From contig NW_025064906.1 of the NCBI RefSeq assembly GCF_019112545.1, positions 351,100 through 415,099 of the forward strand: a stretch of 64,000 nucleotides of DNA. The letters are read 5' to 3'. The DNA comes from Guyanagaster necrorhizus. Lineage: Eukaryota; Basidiomycota; Agaricomycetes; Agaricales; Physalacriaceae. Under the pieces are notes generated by a model, which had not been told where the DNA came from, did not search any database, and saw nothing but the letters and a program-made list of their open reading frames with translations. The position numbers and the translations under genes were made by a program. Position 1 is the stretch's first letter; every line of letters begins with the position of its first letter. Below, one piece after another: positions 23,517 through 34,175 of this stretch.

Positions 23517-24936
23517 ATGTTTGTCTTGCCCACACTCGTTATCTTCGCCACTGCTGCCTTCGGCCGTCCCTACAAGAGGTCCGATGGTCTAACTGTCGAC
23601 ATCTCTGGGCCTGGAAACAGCGTCACCTCAATCGAAGATTTGAAATTCACTGCTACCGTCACGAACACGAACGCAGGGGATGTCAAGGTTCTCAAGTACG
23701 GAACCGTTCTCGATGGTCTTCCATCACGCTCGTTCACCGTGACAAAGGGCGGTGTACCGGTTGACTTCACTGGCATCCAGGTGAGTTCGACTTGGCTCTG
23801 GCAACAACGCTCGTCTAATGTCGCACACTGTAGCTCAACATTGCCATGAGTGACAGCGCGTACCTCACCATCCCAAGTGGAGCAAATGTCACAGTCGAGC
23901 ACAATGGTAGGACTTTCTTCGGCGATATGCATTTTTTTTTTTCTCGACTGATGGCATTTCCATTAGTGGCGGATCTCTACGACTTTGCTTCCGCCGGCAA
24001 GGGTACGTTTGCTTTTGAGCCCATTACCGATTTCCGTGTGGCCGGTGCGGAGGAACGTGTTGCCTCTCCGTTCTCCGCCGTCAAAGCTATTGCCGAAATT
24101 ATCGAAGTCGAGGTCACCAGTGAGGTGACCAGGCGGTCAATTAAACGCGCAACTGATGTCTGTGCGAATGCCACTCTCTCCGAGTTTATTAATGCCAGGT
24201 ACGTCTTGCCGGGCAACGAACGGACAAAGTTAATATTCTCGTAGTTATGTCGAAGCAAAAGAACTCGCCTCAATCTCGTTGAACTACATTAGTACCTTGG
24301 GCAACAGTTCGAATAATACCGTGACCGCCTACTTTAGTACCAACCCAGTCCAGAATGTCACTGATAAGCTTGAGCTCGTTGCCAATGAGAACGACAGTTC
24401 GCGAACGTCAGTAGATCTCACTCATGCCATTCCCCCTTGGCTAACCCCGCACTAGCTTGAACTGCTTAGACGACTATGGGGTGTGTGACGGAAACGTCAT
24501 TGCATATACGGTCATCTCGACTACAGACGTGAGCACATGTTGTCATCGTTCCAATTCTTCGTTTGCTAAAGACTACCGCAGATATACTTCTGCAGTATCT
24601 TCTTCGACGAGGTTCCTGCCACTGATCTTTGCAGCGGAACCACGACTGTCGCAGCGAGGAACGTCCGTGGTGGAACTCTACTTCACGAGGTGCCGCGTCT
24701 CCGCGTCGAAGTATTCTCATTCATCTCATCTACTGCTTCTAGCTCACCCACGCCGTGGCCGACACGGAGGATATCACCTACGGATGTGTTGCTGACCAGG
24801 GTCTCACCGCAGCGCAGCAGATTATAAACGCAGATAGCTTCAATGTATGCGTACATCGTCCTTACCCGTTGCCTTCATATGACTTATCTCTTGACAGTGC
24901 TTTGTGACACAGGTCTACAATGACACCCAGTGTTAA
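23517..24936 (+). CDS. deuterolysin-type (M35) secreted metalloprotease
   Basis: Zinc endopeptidase of the aspzincin family, secreted and made as a pre-pro-enzyme. It starts with a signal peptide (MFVLPTLVIFATAAFGRPYKR), in which the KR is a likely processing site. The pro-region follows (LTVDISGPGNSV...) and the mature part begins after RRSIKRAT. The zinc motif is HELTH in LLHELTHAVADTEDITYGC; the downstream Asp of the aspzincin motif lies in VADTEDITYG. Seven or so short introns interrupt it, one directly after LLHE. Cysteines at CANATL, CLDDYGVC, CSG, YGC, CFV and the terminal QC fit the conserved disulfides. The length, about 340 residues, is normal. It looks intact. Confidence 0.9.
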
Positions 24937-25628
24937 AAACCTAGGCGTCGAGGCTGGGATGACTTATTCTTGTACTTATGCTGAAGTGAACAGTCTGTTA
25001 TATATGAAAAGAAAAGCTCCCTATTGTTTACCATTCTGAGGCTGTCGAGTGTATGCTCATTGCTTTCTTGTACCCTAGCGTTCATGTCCCGGGGAGTTCT
25101 CGCAATGAAATTCCCGGTATACTTGCTTTGTAGATGCATGCCCGTAATCGAAGCACCACGGTACCGTGACCATTTCACTTTATATACCTCCATCGTGACT
25201 CAGGAAGCAAGAGCCTGAGGTTCTCATTTTGCTATTGGACCCCAAAGTGTTATTCGGTACATCCGTCTTGAAGCCATTCCGGAAGTGTGAATGAACGTCG
25301 AAGGTCTGTCCAGGATGCGGTCCATACTGGGAAGTTCGAACCGTGCATCCTTTGACTTGGTTTCAGAAACAAACTTTGCGGCTTGGCACCGACGATATCT
25401 TTTTCGGCTGCACGGCTGTTTGTCATACGAAATTGCTCGCCCCGCTTGCGCTTGCCTTTTATAGTATCGACATCCGCCAACAGTGTATCTTGGCGCGTCT
25501 GCATACCCTGGAAAACGACGTTAGCTACACCACTGTGATGCAAATTACCCCATGAGCCGCGCTTCCGTGCAGATAAAGATCGCTGGTAAATGGTTATTCG
25601 TTGTGCCTCGGGATATCCGAGTTGCACC
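24937..25628. other. intergenic, no supported gene
   Basis: A 125-residue minus-strand frame at 25250-25627 lacks any domain character and sits in the promoter region of the next gene, so it is not called. Confidence 0.45.
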
Positions 25629-25636
25629 TATAAAAG
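25629..25636 (+). promoter_or_regulatory. TATA box of the RTA1-like gene
   Basis: TATAAAAG lies 73 bp before the ATG at 25709, a normal distance for a fungal TATA promoter, followed by a CT-rich leader. Confidence 0.55.
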
Positions 25637-25708
25637 CTGGTACATCCACGTCAATTCTACAAGCACCGACACCGATTAACCTTCCTTCTTCATTCCTAGG
25701 AACCTCCG

Positions 25709-27098
25709 ATGATTCTTGATCAAGGTTCAGTTCTTCTTCTTCTCCTTCTCGAATAACATTTCACGCGACCCCTTCTTCGCAGTACTTGTAGTAGCCCGTG
25801 CTTCGTCAAAGAACGGCGACTACCGTTATGGCTACACCCCCACAGAATACGTCGCTATAATATTCGTGGCCTTGTATGGGGCGTCTACCTGTACGTATCC
25901 CTCGCCGCGCCCCCTTCTGATCGCTCCAAAGTAATCGCATCCTCTCAAGTCGCTCACACGGTCCAAAGCCTACACTATCGTATGTGGTGGCCATTCCCAA
26001 CTATCATTCTTGCCGGAGTCTTGGAGACCCTCGGGTGGAGCGCCCGGCTTTGGTCGAGCTTTTCGCCAACGTTGAGGAATCCGTATATGATACAGTGAGT
26101 TGAGTACTGGCACACAGCCGTCCTTCCGATGGTCGACTGATCTCCGCTCAGAATCGTCACGACTATCCTTGGACCAACTCCTCTCGTTGCGGGTAACTTC
26201 ATTATTCTCGGCGAGATTATCAGCCTCCTAGGACCTGCATACAGCAGGTTGAGTCCGAAATACTGTATGTTTACTCCCTTCCCGTCTGTTTTTCCATACT
26301 GACAACTTTGTCACACCACAGATTCACGGATATTCGTTAGTTTCGTATGTGAACGCTTATGACGGCTGAACTCGGTAGCTCACAATCTTCGCGCCAAAGG
26401 ATATCATTTCCCTCATCGTTCAAGGCACGGGAGGTGGTATAGCCGCTTCCGCAAATGACGACAAAGGCACTAAGCTCGGCGGTAATATCATGCTCGGTGG
26501 TATTGTCTTTCAACTCGGTACGTCCTCAGACTATCATGCATTTTCAAGTGGTATTCAAGTATACACAAGTCGTGATATCTTGTTACGCAATCCTCGCCGC
26601 CGAGTTCCTCGTCCGGTACCGAAAAAATAGGCCTATATACTCCAGATTCGGCTCCAGCACCATGAGACAGAGCGAAGCGACACTCCCCATTAACGAACAG
26701 TACTTTCGTGGCGAGCTTTCCTCGAAGATCAGGCTCATGATCATAGCTCTGGCATTCAATACCCTCTGTTTATATATCCGGTAAGTTTGCGCCAGTCGTA
26801 CAAGCCTCGGACACTCATCGTATTTCAGGGCAATCTACCGGACCATCGAGCTGTCAGATGGTTGGAAAGGAAGAATCATCACCACCGAAGTATACTTCAG
26901 TGCGTTTACTTTCCTATTACCATTCATTGCCTCGGTCCTAAATCCGACTCGATAGACGTTCTCGATGGTGCTATGGTCGTTCTGGCAATCTATACTATAA
27001 ACTTTGCCCATCCGGGATTGCTTCTAAGACGGGACTCGGGGAACGCCAGCTCGAAATCTAGTGATAGCGTCGTGGAATTGGAGTCTCGAGCCTGCTGA
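25709..27098 (+). CDS. RTA1-like membrane protein (lipid-translocating exporter family)
   Basis: Seven-helix membrane protein of the fungal RTA1/RSB1 family, whose members are linked to sphingoid-base export and resistance to aminocholesterol-type drugs. The first exon is tiny: MILDQ (25709-25724). The intron ending TTCGCAG restores the frame to VLVVARASSKNGDYRYGYTP, which carries the family start motif YGYTPTEY. Later exons give LETLGWSARLWSS, TILGPTPLVAGNFIILGEI, the conserved GTGGGIAAS region and the last helix with DGAMVVLAIYTINFAHPG. About eight short introns; the last (from GTGCGTTTAC to GACTCGATAG) joins VYF to NVLDGAM in phase. The tail is Ser-rich. It appears intact. Confidence 0.85.
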
Positions 27099-27209
27099 TT
27101 TCAAGAGGGTACAATACAATGCATAATAGTAACGAGTAACGAGTTAGACAAACGGACACTGCACTGTTTTTTCCCGTGTCGAATATAGAATATAGATGGA
27201 CACTGGATT

Positions 27210-27375
27210 ATTGCTCCGCATGCCTTCTGAAAATGTCGTTTTTACATATTTCCGAGTACCCAACTTCGTGACCCGGAAACACTGAAATGCCGGATTGGGC
27301 ATCATATTCTTGTTTTGTTGCTGCGGCTCCCACCGGAACCGGACCTCTGATTCGACCACGAGAGCACCAAATGAA
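27210..27375 (-). repeat. tRNA-like short repeat, copy 1
   Basis: Shares with 27565-27720 the order (minus strand) GTGCTCTCGTGGT, a tRNA-like arm ending in GGGAGCC, and a downstream AT-rich part with GGGTACCC/GGGTACTC and CCGG. The two copies are clearly related but diverged. In this copy the B-box-like core is altered (GGTTCCGG). See the finding. Confidence 0.45.
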
Positions 27376-27564
27376 AAGAAAAGAACCTGAAGAAAGGAAG
27401 AAAAGAATGTCGCGGAAAAATCCAGAGAAGATGAATAAATAGGGATGAAGACGACAAACCACTAAATCGAAACCACGTTTTATGATGCGTCTTAATGCAT
27501 CTAACCGTTAACATGGTACAAAGAACAATGAAGGAGGTGTAGGTGAAACTCTGGAAAAGCCGCC

Positions 27565-27720
27565 GTTCAATGGATTTTAACTCTTACGTTTCCAAGTGTC
27601 GTCGCAGGGTACCCATTCTTGGTTCGGACACTAGAAAGGTAACATTCGCATCTGCTGTAAGGGCTCCCAGGGGAGTCGAACCACCTGTAAATTTACCACG
27701 AGAGCACACACAAAAAAAAA
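27565..27720 (-). repeat. tRNA-like short repeat, copy 2
   Basis: On the minus strand it holds GGTTCGACTCC (27671-27681), a perfect RNA polymerase III B-box, preceded by GTGCTCTCGTGGT. A complete tRNA cannot be folded: the partner for GGGAGCC at the 5' side is missing and the T-stem has a mismatch. The element is followed on the plus strand by a run of A and then 13 G (27711-27736). Confidence 0.45.
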
Positions 27721-28192
27721 AGGGGGGGGGGGGGGTAGGAGAAAGAAAGAAAAAACAGGGTCCGAAGAAAAATAGTCCATGAAAGCTAAAGTATAGACAA
27801 AGTCCAATGAAGAGGAGAGTGAGAAATGATGATGAAAGCAAGAAAGAGACGAGTACATGTAACATCCAAAACCGGTCCAAGATAGATCGGAGAAACAAAA
27901 AAGAAAAGTCCAAATTCAAGAGTAGACGAAATGCAAGGAGAAAGAAATCAAAAACGTCTGTCCGAAAGCCAATCAACCAAGTCCAAGAGATATGAAACAA
28001 AACACAGAAAGCTAAGGAAGGAAATAGAAAATAACGCCAAAGCACCACGAGCAAAGCACACCAACAGTCGCACGAGCCCGAGTCATCATGAGCAGCTGCA
28101 GCTGCACAGTGAATTGCTGACACGGGACGGAAGGTGAGCTTTGAAGAATTTCAGAAACGGCTGCACAAGCAAGCTGAGGTCGATACCCAAAC
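27721..28192. other. purine-rich non-coding stretch
   Basis: Strongly A/G-rich on the plus strand, which creates long open but low-complexity frames on the minus strand. No gene supported; it includes the 3' flank of the kinase gene. Confidence 0.5.
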
Positions 28193-29213
28193 CTAGACCA
28201 ATGGGCGGGGCGCGGGGATGAGACGTCGTTGAGAGACCGAAAGATTGATCGACTTCCTTGTCTCTTGGAGGACCATTGACAAGTGTTCCGCATCAGTGAG
28301 AAAGAACCTATCGATTTTTCTGATCTCGTCACGGAGTTCAGGAAGAGTGATGCGTTTCGAAGATCGTAGTTCGAAGATGCGCAGCAGAACTTGGTTGACG
28401 GAGGGCGTGATGCGAAATATTTTGAGGAAATAATCAGAATTGCAGAGGAAGTGATTGAAGCATGGATCTGAAATCTTTGCGGCGAGCCAAGGATTGAGCC
28501 CGACTATCATATTGAGGAGGAGAACACCTAGAGCCCAGACGTCGCTGGCCCTCGTCGAGTAGGTGGGCGATCTAAAATCCTCGCCCAGGCATTCTAATGA
28601 ATAGATGAGATTACGCTGGAAGAAAAAGTCATCGGGAAGGAAGGTTACCAGGACTCTTGTATGGCAGGGTGCCCGCCTTGCGGAACTTGTGGTCATCTTC
28701 GCACGTCGCTAGACCAAAGTCAGCAAGGAATACCTGCGTCCCGTCTTTAGAACAGAGAATATTCTCAGGCTTGATGTCCCGATGGAATACTTGATTGGCG
28801 TGGCAATGCTGCACGGCATCGATGACCTGAAGGAAGACCTGCTTCACCAGTGAGTCGTTGCGATAAAATACCTTCTTTTCACAGATCGCCTTGTACAGGT
28901 CGCCACCGGGGCAGTAGTCCATGATCATGAAGACATAGTCCTCCTCGACCCACGTAGCACGGTACGTGACGACGTTGGGATGTCTAGGGACAGAACCATG
29001 CAAGGCGATTTCCTTGCTGACCGCTGTAGCCCTTTTCGAACCGTCAATCCCGATACATTTAACCACGAAATAAAGAGAAGAATCATTGGTGGCCGCCATG
29101 TTGCGAGCCTTGTATACCTGCCCGAAGTTGCCAGCCCCGAGGACAGCGACGAGGATGAGCCTGCCGTTGACGATGGACCGGCCGACGAGATGAGGAACGG
29201 TGTTGAAAGGCAT
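28193..29213 (-). CDS. serine/threonine protein kinase, Ran1/Ksp1-like
   Basis: Complete kinase domain in two exons. The glycine loop is LGAGNFGQVYKA, the catalytic Lys lies in FVVKCIG, the catalytic loop is HRDIKPENIL, the magnesium motif is DFGLAT, and the activation loop ends GTLPYKSPECLGE. That motif is made by joining exons across an intron of about 55 bp (GTAACC...CATTAG, about 28595-28648) in phase. The SPE in place of APE and the start GRSIVNGRL followed by a short C-lobe are typical of the fission-yeast Ran1/Pat1 and budding-yeast Ksp1 group. That group controls the mitosis-meiosis switch or nutrient signalling. The protein, about 320 residues, ends shortly after the kinase fold. Start ATG at 29213 is chosen because it gives MPFNTVPHLVGRSI directly before the domain. 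Confidence 0.88.
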
Positions 29214-29394
29214 AGTATGTGCAGTGAAGAAATAATTGTGCAAGAAGAAGGGATGCAACTTTCAAAGCCGAGAAGGTGGTGGTAGGAAGGAAAGAGTATC
29301 CTGGGGGAGCTCCTATTCACGGGAACGTGATATCCGCCGTGCTCCAAGACCCCCAAAAGTGGCCGGTAATATCGGCCCGGGTCAGACATGCCAG

Positions 29395-29515
29395 GATTTT
29401 TTCCGAGTACGCATTTGTGAATCCAATCTTATCGTCCGTAGATCCTCGTCGCAAACTTCGAGGCTCGAGCCAGGGTGCTACTTTGGAGGAGAGGGCCATT
29501 GGTATTTCTTGAGGG
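29395..29515 (-). pseudogene. F-box gene 3'-end relic 1
   Basis: Matches the relic at 29780-30050 at both ends (AATCCAATC-TATC, AGATCCTCGTCGCAAA, GGTGCTACTTTGGAGGAGAGGGCCAT) but lacks about 150 bp in the middle. It therefore derives from the same ancestral 3' end by duplication and deletion. Confidence 0.55.
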
Positions 29516-29779
29516 GCAAATCAGATGGGATATTCAAACAGTAAAGATGCATATGATAGCATAGGCTGTACAACATGCATAGAAATTAGATTGGATTTCT
29601 GGCGCCTCCGACGGGTAATATGGATCGGGCTTTATTTTAAGCCTTTGCCAAGTCGTATATTGGCCACATCCTCTCAACACCTTCAGTTCATCATAGCTCA
29701 TAAGCAGCTTGTCCCAGTGCACGCAGACGCAATGCTCACCTCACTGGATATTGTTACTTTACATTCAAGGAAAGTACAT

Positions 29780-30050
29780 GTATTCTTGTGCCTATTCCAT
29801 TGTTAATCCAATCCTATCCATAGACCCTCATCGCAAAGCTCCCATCACTGTTCAGCTACGGACCATTCAAGATTTTTGAGGGTTATTAAACTTATTTTCG
29901 ATAGCCTACCATTCGCCCACCGTGACCCTTGCAAAGTTAATAATAGCGATTTGTTTTTCGCACGTCGCAACTATATCTAAGATATGCTCGGGATGTGGTG
30001 CTACTTTAGGAGAGAGGGCCATTTCTCGGGAAGAGAGTTTAAAATGTAGA
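29780..30050 (-). pseudogene. F-box gene 3'-end relic 2
   Basis: Aligns through its length with 30100-30330, the end of the neighbouring F-box gene (shared blocks around CATCGCAAAGC, CATTGTTCAGC, GCCCACCGTGA and ATATGCTCGGGATG). Stops and small indels remove the reading frame. Confidence 0.6.
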
Positions 30051-30072
30051 TAAATAATTCATTTATGTAGGA

Positions 30073-31400
30073 CTATCCCAGTGAACAATTCTCATGTACC
30101 TCTTCCTGTTCCAACACAAATCTAATTCGACTCACAAAACCTTCGTCGCAAAGCGCCTGCCATTGTTCAGCCACTGCGGGTTGAGTTTCTCCTAGGGTGA
30201 CCTTCAATAGACTACCAGTCGTCCACCGCGATCTCACAAATTCAAGAATACCAACTTGCTTCGAGTCTAGATATGCTCGAGATGCGGTGCAACGTCCGAC
30301 AAGACACTCATTTGGCTGAAAAAAGCCATCCAAAACATACATAAAAGAGAGCCACAGATAGCGTAGCTCTCGCAATGCCCAGAGAAAGTCGATTAGGTCC
30401 TGGACGCCGCCGGGTGTTGGCATCGGACCTGTCAACGATAAACGCAGTCTTGTTATTGAATTATCCGGTGTCATTGTGGGATAGCAAAGCGGTGTACGCT
30501 CAGTTCCAGTGTTTGGAGGCAAGATGAGAGTACGCGTTGGCGATTCCACGATCTCCATATCCCTCGTTGCTGATTCACAGCGACAAGAGGTTCGGGAGTT
30601 CCACAGAGGGGAACCCATGTTCGTAATAACTGCCAAGCGACAGCCATTCTAGATTCTGCATATGCGGAAGAATATGAACAAAGAAGAAGCTGTTCGTAAG
30701 CCTTGAGCTGAAGCTCAGATGTGTGATACGTGCAAGGAGTGTCGGTGTGGGCCTTGTGATTTGCCAGCTCTTGCAGTCAACGGATATATCGACACACAAG
30801 CGGCGCAGTCCTGTTGATGGTTCAAACGTACTGAACAAGTCGTGACAACCTATGAGGAAATCTCGATCTGGTAAGGCAATGTACAAACTTTGCAGTCTGC
30901 TGAACGGGATCCCATTTTGCTGAATGACCTCCAACTCCTTGAAGTTGATGATCATATCCGCCTTGCGCCAATATGGAGCACTTGAGAGGAAAACACGAAA
31001 AACTTGACTATCCCTGTTTGTTAAAAGCGACAGCTCAAGGTCAAAATCTCTCGCTCTCTCAAGCTGGCTGATTGCGGAGGAGATGGAAAATTCGATTATC
31101 GCGGTAAACCTTCAGTTGGATGAATGTCCAGAGTTTGGGGGCATGAATGCTCAGGTTACACCAGCTTCTGCAGACCTGAGACAGTGACCAGGGGGCTCAA
31201 ATGACAACTACAGTATCATCGTTCCTCTCGATATCAACACATATGGCAAAAAATTTCAAAGGGGATGTCGTCTGGAACCGCGCGTACTGGACGAAGGATA
31301 GTCCTGGCGTCGCAGACGTTGGCGATTGCCTGGTCCCGTTCCGCTTTCAGGGCTTTCAGGAGCTGAGAGGCGGCGCTGATCTTTTGATCAAGAACATCAG
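30073..31400 (-). pseudogene. F-box/LRR protein gene, probably broken
   Basis: The minus-strand translation has the layout of the expanded Agaricomycete F-box family. There is a coiled start (LKALKAERDQAIANV) with the helix ILRPVRAVPDDIPFEIF, the segment APWSLSQVCRSWCNLSIH, a long LRR-like region (FSRLQSLYIALP, LLARITHLSFSSRL, MQNLEWLSLGSYY) and a typical C-terminal part (KQVGILEFVRSRW). The pieces lie in different frames. Changes near 31230, 31110 and 30600 are not explained by convincing introns, so the gene is probably inactivated. F-box proteins bind Skp1 in SCF ubiquitin ligases; the substrate here is unknown. Two relics of the 3' end lie directly downstream. Confidence 0.6.
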
Positions 31401-31449
31401 ACTTTCACCAGCCAATTCTATCTTCAGATATCATAAACCTACTTGGCCA

Positions 31450-33260
31450 TAATAACCCACCTACAGATTCTTAATACACCTACACCTACTTGAAATCTGT
31501 AATTGTGGAAGGCGAAAATGCGCGTGGGAGGAAGGACGCAATGCTGGAATCAAATCGAGTCTTATCGATTCGCGACATATTCAGGTGGGGCTACCACGTT
31601 TCACATTAGATTGATATTAGAAAAGTATTGCAGCAATTACCCAGCAGACAGAAGTTCGAAACTTCCAGGAGAACTGTCGTAGTGGTCACTTGAACAGTCC
31701 CAATAGCACAGCCACAGCCTCGACCTTGGCTTCTTACCATTTATCATCAATTGCTACATACCTCCTTCTCAATTTTTGGCGCAAAATGAACACCGATTCT
31801 GCCAGCAAGAGCACAGCAGTGACCGTCTATTGAGTAATAGGATTTTGTAAATCAGCCTTGGTCGGTGAATAGCCAAAGTACGCATACGACAGATCTCTTT
31901 GCTGATTTTTAACTAAGAGTCAATTCTTTCATGAGCAATGATGGTGACCAGGTTTCAACATCGTATATACTATTGGCCTTTCGAATTGACGGCCTTCATA
32001 CCATCGAGTCATCAGGTCAAGTATACGACCATTTCCCTGTGTGTCAGCAACGCGTTGAGGAAGGGGTAGCTAGAAAGGCTCTGGGAGAGGCCAATCAATA
32101 TATCAGAAGGTCTGGATGTCGGATATCCTTGTTGGCTAATGGCCGTGGTACCTGCTTAAGGGTCGTGTTGGTTTTTTTTCCCACATCGCTTCTGTAGGTA
32201 CAGCGACTGCCGACTACGGACTGACTACCAGGGAGAATAAGTACAAATTTCTCATATAAGAGGATTGTTCATGTCCCGACAGTTACCTCAGTGTCCTTTG
32301 TGGCGCCAGCATACGGACCAGCCCCAAACCTCCAGACTCATCGCAGAATGCAATCCCAACAAGCTTTTGGTGGGTTTCAAAGGCCTGCTCCATCTCCGAC
32401 TTCAACACAGTCCATGCCTCCCGAAGCATCTTCGACCTCCCGCTTGCCGTTAGGCTAGAGCGTACCATTCAATGCCCAGCCGCTTCAAGGATCCTTGTCA
32501 GTGTTATCTTTCACCGAGTCGAATCTCAACCTAGAACTTACCTTTTATCGCAGCAATATCACCCAGCCTCCAGTACAGGAACTCAACGTGTCCCAAAAGG
32601 AGACCTTCTTGGTATCGCAGAACCGCTCCCTCTTTACCGTTACTCCCGGAATGATGCGAAACGGAGGTGAATTCTCCTTCAGTGCGAACCTTGGGTTGAT
32701 GTGGACAGAATCGAACCAGACAAGGTGGATGTGGCCACGGAGATTGGTGTATCAATATCGAGACCGCGATTTTGAGTTCTGTGGTGGGTGCTTGGGAAGC
32801 CCAGAGTGCGAAGTCGTCTGCGGCGAGCCCTTGATCTATACACCTGTACTTCCCGCCATATTGTTGCCGAAGAGTCCATGAGGCTGACTTATTTAATTTT
32901 AGAGCCAACAGTCGCATCTGATGATCATGTCTTGCGAGTAGATTCCGGACCTGAATTCCTGGTGTTATCAGAGTCTGCAGGAATCAAGACGGTCAACGAG
33001 ATTCTGGGCCGGTCTATATTTGCAAGGGCGCGCTGTATAAGTCTCAAATATCAGCGAGGCGAACACCTCTACGTAGTCAAGCCGCAGTCTTTGCGACGTA
33101 TGGACCACCCGACATTGTTCATTGCTCATCACTAGAATTCCGACGTTGCAATAAAGACTGTAATCGGCGAACGGACCAAATGTCAGGCAGGACTTCATAA
33201 AAACCGTGAACACCGTAAGTAGTAGTACAAAAAAAGACGCCTCATTCTGGATACAGTACA
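31450..33260. other. long stretch without a supported gene
   Basis: Open frames exist on both strands at 32260-32480 and 32490-32920, the latter open in opposite directions over the same bases. None shows a recognisable domain or a coherent exon chain. A decayed gene is possible. Confidence 0.4.
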
Positions 33261-33846
33261 TTATCCTTGATAAGCAGGGGGCGGATCGTCATGCCGGATA
33301 TTTTGACCCGACGGACCTCGAAGCCATTCAACTTGTATACCATGTAAGGCAAAGTCCCACTCACCAGCGGGAAGATCCAGCCTAACCATATTTTTCCCCA
33401 CGTCCACCAAATGCTCCTCTGTCCATGTACCTTCCTCCAATTCGGAATTACGAGGAACCACTGCTATGTCCTTCTCCTCCTCCTCCGAGGCTTGATCAGC
33501 CAGTCGTCTCCTTCGATGACGTCGAAGGAACAAAAATCCCACAAGCAGGATCGACATCAACCCTACCCCGCCCACGACACTTCCAATGACGGCCCGGCGT
33601 ACGACGCTAAAGCAAACCTAAATCCTTGAACGAACCCAGGGTTGAAAAGGACGGAAATCACCTTGCATGATCGGAACTGGTGCTGTTGTTAATGTCACCA
33701 TACGGTGCTGGCCCGTTCCTACCGCCACCGAACCGCTTCTGGAGACCAGTGGCATGCGGCGCGCTGACCACCTCATTCGGGGACCATCCCGCCACAAAGA
33801 GAATCCTGATAAAGTGGAAGAACATGAGTAGCACTGACGACTCCAT
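33261..33846 (-). CDS. small single-pass membrane protein with PPAY tail
   Basis: Two exons (33846-33662 and 33606-33261) join across a 55 bp intron (GTGATT...GCTTTAG) to 176 residues, in phase. There is an N-terminal signal-like hydrophobic segment (SSVLLMFFHFIRILFVAG), then a short luminal part with an NNSTS glycosylation site. One transmembrane helix follows (GSVVGGVGLMSILLVGFLFL) with an Arg/His stop-transfer RRHRRRR. The acidic cytosolic tail ends DDPPPAYQG. PPAY is the docking motif for WW domains of Rsp5/Nedd4 ubiquitin ligases, and type I proteins of this form often act as arrestin-like or cargo adaptors. Function here is inferred only from the motif. The minus-strand frame is open upstream to 33981, but the ATG at 33846 gives the signal peptide. 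Confidence 0.6.
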
Positions 33847-34175
33847 CTCCCAGTCCTTATCAGTATCCCCCCTTCTCTTATGTGGCAAGCGGAACGGAGA
33901 AAGATCCACATATTTATCCGAGAGGCTTAGTCCCCTCCACCGTGCCAGCATATTCACTTTTGCGGCGAGGAAATCACCCATGGCTTGCTGCGATCAACGG
34001 CAAGTTCTCATAACAATAATTATTCATTATTCATGCGTATATGGCGCACTGTACACTTGCGTCTACCTTGGCCAAGGTCAATAGAAATACATCTACATCA
34101 CGAATGATGAAGAGAAGGACATTATTACTAGAGGGGGGGGTCATCGTAGTCATGAAGAGCGTTTATATATATACG

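Noticed and set aside
27565..27720. tRNA gene on the minus strand
   Set aside because: A B-box and a GGGAGCC acceptor-like end are present, but there is no matching 5' acceptor strand and the T-stem has a mismatch, so a functional tRNA cannot be formed.
27584..28123. 179-residue minus-strand ORF
   Set aside because: It is a translation of purine-rich DNA (Phe/Leu/Ser repeats) overlapping the tRNA-like repeat; no gene character.
32490..32920. Gene at 32490-32920
   Set aside because: Open on both strands with over 100 residues each, but neither translation shows a domain or joins to neighbouring exons.
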